Position numbers and translations under genes: made by a program
Part shown: one piece after another, positions 46,677-55,800 of the stretch
Position numbering within the stretch: the first letter of the stretch is position 1
Layout of the letters: every line of letters starts with the position of its first letter
Notes under the pieces: model-generated
Told to the model about the DNA's origin: nothing
The model's input: the letters and a program-made list of their open reading frames with translations, nothing else
Database searches by the model: none
Assembly (NCBI RefSeq): GCF_000718555.1
Contig: NZ_JOAN01000015.1
Coordinates: 186,001 to 250,000 of the forward strand
Origin: Micromonospora chokoriensis
Lineage (GTDB): Bacteria > Actinomycetota > Actinomycetes > Mycobacteriales > Micromonosporaceae
Reading direction: 5' to 3'
DNA length: 64,000 nt

Positions 46677-47885
46677 TCACGGTAGGTCGACGGGGGAGAC
46701 AGGGGCAACGTATTTCGATCGGCCGGCCTCGTCGGGCCGCCGCTGCCGACGGGTGCGGGGGGCTGCTTTCGCCGTAGCCTGGGCGGTGGTCAGCGGCCGG
46801 TTCAGCCGCAGGGCCATCCGGGCGGTGAGTTCGCTGTCCAGCAGGGGCCGGTTGACCTCACCGGCGACGGCCAGCGCGGGCCCGGAGACCGACCGCCAGA
46901 TCGCGGCCAGCCCGGCGCCGAGGCCCACCAGTGCGACGGTGGCCCGGGTGGTCGGTGAGCCGGCGGCTGCGGCGGCACTCACTCCGACGACCGCGAAGAG
47001 CACCAACAGCAGGGGTACGAGCACCGGCCAGAAGATGCCCCGTGCCGCCTGCGCCACCAGTCGCCGGTCCCGGATGATCAGGTTTCTGGCGATCACCGCG
47101 TAGTCCTCCTCGTCGAGCAGGTCGCGCGGGTGCAGGCCGCCGGTGAGCACGTCGCGCCAGAGGTCGCCCTGGCCGCGTAGAGCCCGGCTCAGTGCGGCGG
47201 GCGCCGGCTCGGTCTGGTCCCCGTGGCCGGCGCGGTCGACAGCGCTCGCCCAGGCGGTCATCGACCGGCGCACCACTGCGGCCGAGTACGGCGGCAGCAC
47301 GCTGGCCAGCTCGTCCAACCATCTGCTGATCTGGATCTGTCGGCCACCGAACTGCCGTAGTAACTGGGTGACATCGCCGGCTCGGACGGTGTCGGCCATG
47401 GATCGGCCCAGTCGGTAGGCCAGCCCGACCCGGTGGTTGGCGGCCATCGCCCAGCGCAGCACTTCCACGTTGAGGTCGTCGAGGGCGAGCAGCAGCGGCA
47501 CCGGGTCCGCGGGGTCGGGCTGACCCAGGTCGGGAAGCAGGGCTCGGGCGGCCGAGGTGTCGGGTGCCGGCCCGGTGTGCCGGGTGAGGTCGGCGATCTG
47601 GGCCAGGGCGACGTCCACCCCGTCGAGGTACATCCGCATTCGCCGGTGGACAGACATCTCGGTGAGGTTGGAGAGTTTGGCCGGCGGCACGGCCGGGCGG
47701 GTCTCGACGAAGGCGCGGGGCTCCGCGTGTTGCCCGTGGTGGTAGGCGTCCGCCATCCACCAACCCAGCCGCAGCGCGGTGACGATGCAGGCGCGCTCGT
47801 CGCGGATCAGCGGGTACGTGTCGTCGCGGCCGATCTCGTCGATCGACGAACCGTTCTCCGCGCCGGCGCGGTGCAGTGGTGACAT
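46677..47885 (-). CDS. Conserved hypothetical protein with C-terminal membrane helices
   Basis: 402 residues from ATG 47885, with GGGAG upstream. Mainly alpha-helical; residues about 40-300 have no recognised motif (for example DDTYPLIRDERACIVTALRL, GWWMADAYHHGQHAE). Two hydrophobic helices (FWPVLVPLLLVLFAVVGVSA and TVALVGLGAGLAAIW) lie near 300-345, followed by a basic tail ending in a Pro/Val segment. Probably membrane-anchored with a cytosolic domain. Function unknown. Confidence 0.78.
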   Translation of the reverse strand: MSPLHRAGAENGSSIDEIGRDDTYPLIRDERACIVTALRLGWWMADAYHHGQHAEPRAFVETRPAVPPAKLSNLTEMSVHRRMRMYLDGVDVALAQIADLTRHTGPAPDTSAARALLPDLGQPDPADPVPLLLALDDLNVEVLRWAMAANHRVGLAYRLGRSMADTVRAGDVTQLLRQFGGRQIQISRWLDELASVLPPYSAAVVRRSMTAWASAVDRAGHGDQTEPAPAALSRALRGQGDLWRDVLTGGLHPRDLLDEEDYAVIARNLIIRDRRLVAQAARGIFWPVLVPLLLVLFAVVGVSAAAAAGSPTTRATVALVGLGAGLAAIWRSVSGPALAVAGEVNRPLLDSELTARMALRLNRPLTTAQATAKAAPRTRRQRRPDEAGRSKYVAPVSPVDLP

Positions 47886-47952
47886 CTCCCGCTGCCCTCC
47901 CGCCCGGCTGATCGACGGTTGATCATTCGAGCGTACGGCAGCGTACCGTGGC

Positions 47953-49512
47953 TTATGTGGTGTTTTGTCGATTTGGCCTGCCGCGACCGGCCAGCAGCCC
48001 GCGCGGTCGGATCGAGCGCACCGGCTCGGCCGCGCCGCCCTCGGCACGCAGGATGTGGTTCGCGGCGATGATCCCGGTCGCGGCGGAGCGCTCCATCAAC
48101 GCGCTCGGGAAGTCCGTGGCGATGCCGTCGCCGGCCAGGTAGAGGCCGGGCGCGTCGGTGCGTACCCCCGGTCGCCAGGCGTGGCTGCCCGGCGTGAAGG
48201 CCGGCGCCTGCGCCTCGACCCGGGCCCGCAGTTCGCGGACCCGCAGGTCGCCGGCCTCTGGCCAGAGCGCGACCAGCTCGCGGCGCATCCGCTCGGCCAG
48301 CTCCTCGGCCGGCACGCCGGGCTCGCAGGCATACGCGTGCAGCTCGATGACCGACCCGGCGGTCTGCTGCGCCCAGCGCCGCGGCTCGTTCTCCAGCCGG
48401 TGGTAGAGCGTCACCGAGTCCAGAGTGGGCTGGCGGGACACGCCGCTGAACACCGCCCGCTCGGCGGCCACGTCCCCGGCACACCAGTAGCGGGCCACCG
48501 CGTACGGCGGGCCGGGGGTGCCGAAGGCCGGCATTCGCGCTGCCAGCTCGGGTGCCCGCTTGGCCAGGTGCGGCGAGGCCGTGACCAGCGCGGCGAGCGC
48601 CGGCGGGTCGACGGCGAGCACGACGTGCCCCGCCGGATGGCTGTCGCCGTCGGCGGTCGTCACCCGCCAGCCCTCGGCGTCGTGGCGCACCTCGACGGCG
48701 GCGCAGTTGGTGCGGACCCGGCCGCCGTGCTTCTCCACGTGCCGGGTGAGTGGCTCCCAGATCGCCGTGGCGTAGTCCTCGTCGGGGCAGTCGAAGGCCA
48801 GCCCTTCCGGGTTGCCGAGCAGGTAGAAGTGGAACTGGGCGACCATCTCGGCCGCCGACATCTCCGCCTCGTGGTTGAAGAACGAGTGCGAGAAGACCTC
48901 GAACAGCATCGCCCGTGCCCGGTCCGGCAGTCGCAGCGACGCCAGCAGCTCGTCGGCGGTGGTGTCGTCCAGGTCCGCGTAGGTGCGCACCGGGTCGTAG
49001 CTGAGCAGCGGCAGCGCGGCGTCCCGGTCCATCAGCCGCAGGTCCGCCAGGCGCAGGCTGGGGCTGCGCAACAGCAGAGCCAGCAGGTTCGCCGGCGGCG
49101 CGGGCGGCAACTTGCCGAACTCCTCGGTCGGCCACTGCTCGCTGAGAATCGGATAGCCCGGAATGGGCTTGAGGAAGCCCAGGTCAGGGTCGATTCGGCG
49201 GAGGATGGACCGCCAGTTGTAGTACTGCCGGAAGAACGCGTGGAAGCCGTGCTCGTTGCGTTGGCTGCCGTCGGCGAGCGCCTCCGGCCAGGCGCCCAGT
49301 CGACCGCCGAGCGTCGGCGCCGCCTCCAGCACGGTGACCGCCACACCCCGTTCGGCCAGCACCACCGCCGCCGACATGCCGGCGATGCCACCGCCCACCA
49401 CGAGCGCCGTGGTCGGTCGCGGCACGCGGGCCGCGCCACCACCGCCCGGGTCCACCTGATGCTGCCGTACGCCGATCAGTCGACCTACCACTTGCGACAG
49501 CGCCAGCGCCAT
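47953..49512 (-). CDS. crtU: CrtU-like FAD-dependent carotenoid oxidoreductase
   Basis: 519 residues. The FAD dinucleotide motif is VVGGGIAGMSAAVVLAERG, then APTLGGRLGAWPEALADGS and HGFHAFFRQYYNWR, the pattern of CrtU (beta-carotene desaturase/methyltransferase) and related amine-oxidase-like enzymes. The C-terminal ligand segment GLYLAGDGIATDFPSALMER is present. No other crt genes are in the window, so the substrate is uncertain; CrtO-like or dehydroxylase roles remain possible. ATG 49512 is preferred over GTG 49530. Confidence 0.75.
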   Translation of the reverse strand: MALALSQVVGRLIGVRQHQVDPGGGGAARVPRPTTALVVGGGIAGMSAAVVLAERGVAVTVLEAAPTLGGRLGAWPEALADGSQRNEHGFHAFFRQYYNWRSILRRIDPDLGFLKPIPGYPILSEQWPTEEFGKLPPAPPANLLALLLRSPSLRLADLRLMDRDAALPLLSYDPVRTYADLDDTTADELLASLRLPDRARAMLFEVFSHSFFNHEAEMSAAEMVAQFHFYLLGNPEGLAFDCPDEDYATAIWEPLTRHVEKHGGRVRTNCAAVEVRHDAEGWRVTTADGDSHPAGHVVLAVDPPALAALVTASPHLAKRAPELAARMPAFGTPGPPYAVARYWCAGDVAAERAVFSGVSRQPTLDSVTLYHRLENEPRRWAQQTAGSVIELHAYACEPGVPAEELAERMRRELVALWPEAGDLRVRELRARVEAQAPAFTPGSHAWRPGVRTDAPGLYLAGDGIATDFPSALMERSAATGIIAANHILRAEGGAAEPVRSIRPRGLLAGRGRPNRQNTT

Positions 49513-49536
49513 GGGCCCAGTCTGCCCCACCTCGGC

Positions 49537-50025
49537 TCAGTCGGCTGGTAAGCAGCGGCGGGGGCGGTCCGAGGCGGGCCAGACGTACTCCAGGTCCGCT
49601 GGCACGTCGTCGCCGAAATGGGGGCGGTAGTGCGTCGGGTCCTTGCGCAGCAGCGACGAGCGGTGGCTCAGGTGCAGGTCGTCGCGGCCCAGCCACGGGG
49701 GCAGCTCACCGGCGCGGGCCAGCTCGTCCTGGGTGCGTATCACGCCGGCCCCGCAGGCGGCGGCGAGGTCGACTGTCATCGTGGTGGCACAGGTGTCGGC
49801 CCGCCCCGGTTCGGTCCAGACCGCGCACATGTCCAGCCCGTAGCGGACGAGCGCCTCCTCGTACCCGGCCCACATCTTCACGGCCGGGTGGTTACGCCAG
49901 CCGTACCCGGGTCGGGTGAGCCCGCGCAGCACCTGGATGGCCTCCACCCGCTGCTTGCCCAGCCGCTTCTGGTCCAGCGTGCGAGCACTGGCCAGGAAGT
50001 CCGGGTACGGGAGGAAAGTCTGCAT
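49537..50025 (-). CDS. Pyr-excise family (MSMEG_6728-like) protein
   Basis: 162 residues with the start MQTFLPYPDFLASARTLDQKRLGKQRVEAIQ and YGWRNHPAVKMWAGYEEALV, resembling the pyrimidine-dimer DNA glycosylase family as found in actinomycetes (MSMEG_6728-type). Glycosylase activity is inferred from the family only. ATG at 50025 with GGAGGAA upstream. It lies 24 bp upstream of crtU in the same direction. Confidence 0.8.
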   Translation of the reverse strand: MQTFLPYPDFLASARTLDQKRLGKQRVEAIQVLRGLTRPGYGWRNHPAVKMWAGYEEALVRYGLDMCAVWTEPGRADTCATTMTVDLAAACGAGVIRTQDELARAGELPPWLGRDDLHLSHRSSLLRKDPTHYRPHFGDDVPADLEYVWPASDRPRRCLPAD

Positions 50026-50120
50026 GTCGCTGCTCTACCCGTCGCCGGGGCGGGCATGCCTGGTCCCGGGATGATCCGGACGGGGTCGCCCACCGTGGCT
50101 GTGCTGATTACGATCCGGGC

Positions 50121-52091
50121 ATGGCGGAGCCGTGGCGGGACCGGGCGCGACGGGCGGTCGAGTGGAACTGGCGACTGCGGGCCGTCGGTGATCCACGCCC
50201 GCACTACGTGATCTGCGGGAAGGACGCGCTCGCCTACTACGTGGCCCGGGCGCTGCTCGAATCCGAGCTGCCGGCGGGTGGGGCCCGGGTGACAGTGGTG
50301 GTGCCCGAGCGCTACCGCAGCAACGGCCCGGACGTGGCCGGGCTGCGTGGGGTCCGGGTGGTCCGCTCGGACCGACTGGACGTGGCGACCTTCGAGGCCG
50401 CCGGCCTGGCCGGGGCGACCGGGCTGGCGCTGCTGCACCAGGACGACGTGGGCAACCTGCACGCCGCGCTCTGCGCCCAGGCGGTCGACCACCGGGTCCG
50501 TCAGGTGCTGCGGATGTTCAACGGCACTCTCGCCGACGGTGTGCGCAAGCTGCTCAAGGCGCCGGTCGAGGTGCTGTCCGACGCCGAGATGGCCGCGCCG
50601 GCGTTCGTGGCCGCCGCGCTCAACGAGGTCGACCCCAGCTCCTTCCAACATCGGGACAAGACGCTGCGGGTGGCGCGGCGAGCCGATGTCCGACCGCAGG
50701 ACGTGGTCTGCGCGTTGGCGCACGTCAGCGTGGCGCAAGGGGTGGAGTTGCTGCCGGCCGAACAGGCCGGCGCCGACCTGGTGCTCGCCGAGGCGACCGG
50801 TCAGCCGCCAGGGACCGAGGTCGCCGCCCGCAAGCTGGTCCGGGCCCGCCGTCGGCGCCGCCCGATGGAGGTGCTGCTGCGTGCCGTACGCGGCTTCGCC
50901 ACCCGCAAGATCGGCGTTGCGGTGATGCTGGTGCTCGCGGTGATCGCGGTACTGGGGGCGTTGATCTCTCGGGCCGAGGGTGTCTCCCCGGCCGAGGCGC
51001 TCTACCTGACGCTTGTCACCACGCTCAGCGGCGCGGATCCGGACACGCACAAGGCGGCCAGCGCGCAGATCATGCAGGTGGTGCTCAACCTGGCCGGGTT
51101 GGCGCTGATCCCGCTGATCACCGCGGTCGTGGTCGACGGCATCGTCAACGCCCGGCTGGCCCTGCATACCGGCCGGTTGCAGCCCGCGCGGGTCGGGCAC
51201 GTGGTGGTGATCGGCCTGGGCAACGTCGGCACGCGGGTGGTGGCGCAGCTGCGCGAGTACGACGTCGAGGTTGTCGCGATCGACAAGGACCCGGAGCCGC
51301 GCGGCGCTGCCCTGGCCCGCCAACTGGAGGTGCCGCTGATCGTCGGCGACGCCGCCTTGCCGGAGACGCTGGTCTCCGCGTCGGTGGCCGACTGCCAGGC
51401 GCTGGTGGTGGCGTCCACCGACGACGTGGCCAACCTGGAGGCGGCGCTCGCTGCCCGCGATCTCCGTGCCGACCTACGGGTGGTGCTTCGGCTCTTCGAC
51501 GGCGACTTCGCCGAACGGGTGGAGGAAACCTTCGCGCTCGGGGTGTCCCGGTCGGTCTCCTACCTGGCTGCCCCGGCCTTCATCGGGGCGCTCACCGAAC
51601 GCGCCGTGATCACCACGATCCCGGTCGACCGGCATGCGCTGCCGGTCGCCGAGGTGCCGGTCGCTCCCGGCTCCGAGCTGGACGGCCGGCCGCTGGACGT
51701 GGTCAACCGGGACGGGCAGGTCCGGCTCATCGCCCGTACCCCGGCCGGCGGTGCCAAGACGATCTGGTGGAAGGATCTCGATCCCCGGCAGGTGATCTTC
51801 GCCGGTGACCGGCTGACCGTCGTCGCCCGGCGGCGCGGGTTGGACTGGCTGACGCGCCAGTGCGCCCCGCCCGCCCACCCGGACCCGCTCTCTCGGCCGG
51901 CCGGGCCGGTCCACGGTGGGGTGCACGCCCCAGCGGCGGCGTCTCCCGCAGTGCCGGGCCAGACAGCCTCGGGGGTCGCCGTGGCGCATCCCGTTCCGCC
52001 CACCGGGGGTGCTTCCACGACAACCACCGGCGGCCCAACTGACGATTTCGAGCTGACCCGCCGACATGATGGGACCAGCGAGGTGAGCTGA
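50121..52091 (+). CDS. RCK-TM-RCK membrane protein lacking the K+ selectivity filter
   Basis: 656 residues. Two TrkA-N NAD-binding domains, HYVICGKDALAYYVARALLE (about 28-175) and VVVIGLGNVGTRVVAQLREY (about 360-500), flank a two-helix membrane unit (VAVMLVLAVIAVLGALI, then MQVVLNLAGLALIPLITAVV). Between the helices, YLTLVTTLSGADPD replaces the TVGYG filter. A TrkA-C-like region and a disordered Pro/Ser/Thr tail follow. Probably a nucleotide-gated ion-channel relative of unknown permeability. ATG at 50121. Confidence 0.85.
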   Translation: MAEPWRDRARRAVEWNWRLRAVGDPRPHYVICGKDALAYYVARALLESELPAGGARVTVVVPERYRSNGPDVAGLRGVRVVRSDRLDVATFEAAGLAGATGLALLHQDDVGNLHAALCAQAVDHRVRQVLRMFNGTLADGVRKLLKAPVEVLSDAEMAAPAFVAAALNEVDPSSFQHRDKTLRVARRADVRPQDVVCALAHVSVAQGVELLPAEQAGADLVLAEATGQPPGTEVAARKLVRARRRRRPMEVLLRAVRGFATRKIGVAVMLVLAVIAVLGALISRAEGVSPAEALYLTLVTTLSGADPDTHKAASAQIMQVVLNLAGLALIPLITAVVVDGIVNARLALHTGRLQPARVGHVVVIGLGNVGTRVVAQLREYDVEVVAIDKDPEPRGAALARQLEVPLIVGDAALPETLVSASVADCQALVVASTDDVANLEAALAARDLRADLRVVLRLFDGDFAERVEETFALGVSRSVSYLAAPAFIGALTERAVITTIPVDRHALPVAEVPVAPGSELDGRPLDVVNRDGQVRLIARTPAGGAKTIWWKDLDPRQVIFAGDRLTVVARRRGLDWLTRQCAPPAHPDPLSRPAGPVHGGVHAPAAASPAVPGQTASGVAVAHPVPPTGGASTTTTGGPTDDFELTRRHDGTSEVS

Positions 52092-52124
52092 CGGCACCCG
52101 GTCTGGCCGCTGCGGCACCCAGCG

Positions 52125-52724
52125 GTGGCGTCGGCCGAGTATGGTGCGCCCGTGCTTGGTGGTGGGGTGGGTCGACGAGCCCGCGACGCGCAACGACCGC
52201 GACGCGACACGGCGGTCGTACAGTGGCTGCGGGCTCAGTCTGGGTGGTGGCTGCTCGCGGCGGCCGGTCTGATCGCGGTGGTCGTCGGCTGGGCGCTGTG
52301 GCCCCAGGCCGAGCCGGAGCCGCGCCAGCGCGAGTACCGGGCCGAGACGGCGTGCCTGCTCACCGGCGCGGCGGGCGTCGCCGCTCCGGAGGCTCGTCCG
52401 GTGTGGACGGGCATGCAGGAGGCCTCGATCGCGACGCAGGTCAAGGTGCAGTTCCTCGAAGTTGACGGCCCGCAGACCGGCGAGAACGCCGAGACGTTCC
52501 TCGCCAGCCTGGTGCAGAGCCGCTGTGGGGTGATCTTCGCCGTCGGCGATGCTCCGGTGCAGGCGGTGGGTCCCACCGCCGCGCGGTTCCCCGCTGCGAA
52601 ATTCATCGCCTTCGGTGCCGCGACGCCGGGCCCGAACGTGGTGGTCGAGCAGGACGCCAACTCGGAATCGGTGCAGCGTAAGGCCCGGGACGTGGTCTCG
52701 GCCCTCGCCTCCAACAGGGACTGA
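52125..52724 (+). CDS. Short BMP-like solute-binding protein
   Basis: 199 residues. One membrane helix (WWLLAAAGLIAVVVGWALW) at about 38-57, then a domain of about 130 residues with ACLLTGAAGVAAP, VWTGMQEASIATQVKVQFLE and GVIFAVGDAPVQAVGPTAAR, resembling the N-terminal part of BMP-family ABC solute-binding proteins, which are normally twice as long. No ABC permease is nearby. It may be a truncated sensor-like relative. The start is GTG 52125. Confidence 0.65.
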   Translation: MASAEYGAPVLGGGVGRRARDAQRPRRDTAVVQWLRAQSGWWLLAAAGLIAVVVGWALWPQAEPEPRQREYRAETACLLTGAAGVAAPEARPVWTGMQEASIATQVKVQFLEVDGPQTGENAETFLASLVQSRCGVIFAVGDAPVQAVGPTAARFPAAKFIAFGAATPGPNVVVEQDANSESVQRKARDVVSALASNRD

Positions 52725-52833
52725 GACTCCAAGGTTTCTCTCAGGATTGGCCGTTCGGACATCTTGTGCCGAAGATCGATGAGAGATCACACTCCGCGTT
52801 GGTAATTTCACTTCGCGGGGGAGGGGACCGGCC

Positions 52834-55800
52834 ATGCGCCGATCCGTTACCAGTGGGCCACGCCGTGTCGCATTCGTGGTCGCCGTTGTCTTCGGGCTGA
52901 CCGTCGCCATACCGGCCGACGTGGTGCGGCCGGGTGGTGAGTTCCCACTCACGTGGCTCACCTGGTTCGCGCAGCGTCCCGCCTGGTCGGCGACCGCGGC
53001 GTTCGTGGGCCTTCCCGTGCAGCAGAGGGGAAAGCCGGTCACGGTTGATCCGCACGTGCCGGCTTCGGCGACCGACGCCGGCACCGGCGCAGGGCGGGCA
53101 CCCCAGCCCGCGCCCGGCACCCTTGAGGCGTACCAGCCGCACCGGATCGCCACCACGCCCGAGGTGACGGATGCGGCCGAGCCGGGCTTCGACGCCCGCA
53201 CCAGCACGCGGGATGCCCGCAAGTCGAGCGCGCGCTCGGACATCTTCGCGAACGCCGACGGCTCCATCACCAAGCGCACCTACAACCGTCCGGTCAACTA
53301 CCGCGCGTCGGACGGCACTTGGCAGAAGATCGACTCGAATCTCGCCCGCCGCTCCGACGGCCGCCTGCACGTCACGGCGAACCGGCTCGGTGTGTCGGTC
53401 GCCGGCGGGACTTCGGGGGCGTCCGGGCGCGCCGCCAACTCAGCCACGGACGGCGACCTCGCCCAGCTCACCCTGCCCGGCGGCGAGAGCGTCGGTTACC
53501 GGCTTGAGGGCGGCACCGTCAACGTGCCCGAGGTGACCGGCCCGACCGCTCGTTACCGGGATGTTCTGCCGGACACCGACCTGGAGCTGACCACCTTCGA
53601 CGCCGGCATCAAGGAAACCCTGGTGCTGCGCTCGCCGGAAGCGGCCTCCACGTGGGTGTTCCCGCTGCGACTCACTGGCCTGACCCCTCGGCTCACCGAC
53701 GCGGGATCGGTGGAATTGCTCAATGCCGCTGGCACGGCGGTGGCCTGGTTTCCGCACGGCTCCATGCAGGACTCCAAGGTCGACCCGAGGTCCGGCGCGC
53801 CGGCCGAATCCGACGCGGTGACCTTCGAGATCATCACGCTCGCTGGTGCACCCGCGCTCAAGGTCGTGGCCGACCCGGCCTGGCTGCGCGACCCGGCCCG
53901 CCAGTATCCGGTGCGGGTGGACCCCACCGCGACCACCGGCACGACGGGCGACGTGTACGTGGACAACGACAGCGAGACCACCAATCACAACGGCGACAAC
54001 CTGCCCGTCGGCACGTACGACGGTGCGGTGAAGGCGCGCTCGTTCATCCACTTCGACGAGTTCGCCAGCGATGGCCTCGCCGGCAAGCGGTTCAGCGCCG
54101 CCAAGCTGCGCCTCTACCACACCTGGTCCTTCAACTGCACCTCGCACAAGGCGTTCGACGTGCACCGGGTGACGCAGGCGTGGACGGTCGCCGGCCTGAC
54201 AAGCGCCGCGCACCCCGGGCCGACCATCTCTTCCTCGATCGGTTCGCTGACCATCACCGACAACTACCCGGCCTGCACCAACAACCCGCCCAACCGGAGC
54301 ACCGGCAAATGGGTGACCGTGCCGCTCGCCGTCGACACGTTCAACGACTGGTCGACCGGTGGCATGAACGAGGGCCTTGCGCTGACCGCCTCGGAGACGG
54401 ATTCGACGGCCTGGAAGCGGTTCACCGCCGCCAACTACTCGGACGGCAGCTACAAGCCGTACCTGGAGCTGACGTACACCAACAACGTCGCGCCGCAGGT
54501 CAACGTCCGCTACCCGACCAACAACGCGGTCGTGCAGACCCTCACCCCCGAGCTGCACTCCCGGGCGGTCGATCCGGACAAGTGGCCGAACAAGGGTTTC
54601 ACCTACAACTACGTGGTCGCGGACGCCGGCACCGGCGCGGTGGTGGCCAACTCGGGCTGGGTCGCGACGGCGAGCTGGACCATTCCAGCGGGCAAGCTGA
54701 CCTGGAACAAGAGCTACCTCTACACCGTCCAGGTCAACGACAAGGCGGGCTCCAGCGCGGTCTACCCGGCGTACGCGTTCACCACGTCGGTGCCGCAGCC
54801 GCTGCTCACCGGAAGTCTGGCGCAGAACTCGGGCAAGGGCTACGACGCCGGCATCGGCAACTACACCACCTCGGCCACGGACGCCAGCGTCGCCACGGTC
54901 GGCCCGTCGCTGGCCATCACCCGCAGCTACAACAGCCTGGATGCCCGGCGTAGCAACGCCTTCGGCGCCGGCTGGTCCAGCATGCTCGACACCCGGGCCA
55001 CCCAGGTGCGCGACGTGGCGGGCCAGGTGCAGTCGGTCCTCATCACGTACCCGACCGGCCAGGACGTGGCGCTCGGCCGCAACGCCGACGGAACGTTCAC
55101 CCCGGCCTCCGGCCGGTTCTCCGTCCTGAAGGAGAACAAGGACGTCAGCGGAGCCGTCACCGGTTACACGCTTACCGACAAGGACGCCTCTCTCTACGTC
55201 TTCGCCCAGTCGGCCGGTAGCGGAGTCTTCAAGATCACGAGCGTGACCGACGCCAACGGTCGAACGATGACGTTCACGTACGACGCCAGCTCCAACGCGA
55301 CGAAGGTGACCTCCGCCTCCGGCCGGTCGCTCTACGTCACCTGGTCCACCCCGGCCGGCTCGGAGTACGTCCACCCGGCCACCGTGTCCACCGACCCGGC
55401 CGTCCCCGGTGACTCGAGCACCTCGACGACCTGGCAGTACACCTACGGCACGAGCGACCAACTGGCCAAGGTCTGCCCTCCGACGAGCGCGACGGCCTGC
55501 ACCACCTACCAGCACGACAGCACCTCGCAGTACGCCAACGCGACACTGAACGCCGGGCCGTACTCGTACTGGCGGTTGACCGAGGCTGCCGGCGCCACCA
55601 CGGCGGCGAGTTCGGTGCTCGGCAACGCGGGCGTGGACAACGCCCGCTACAACAACGTCGCGCTGGGCCAGGCGGCGGCACTGCCCGGCTCCACCGCGAC
55701 CACCGCCGGCTTCAACGGCACCAGCTCGCACGTGCAGTTGCCCGGAAACCTGGTCAGCGACGGCCAGTACCAGTCGATCAGCATGTGGTTCAAGACCACC

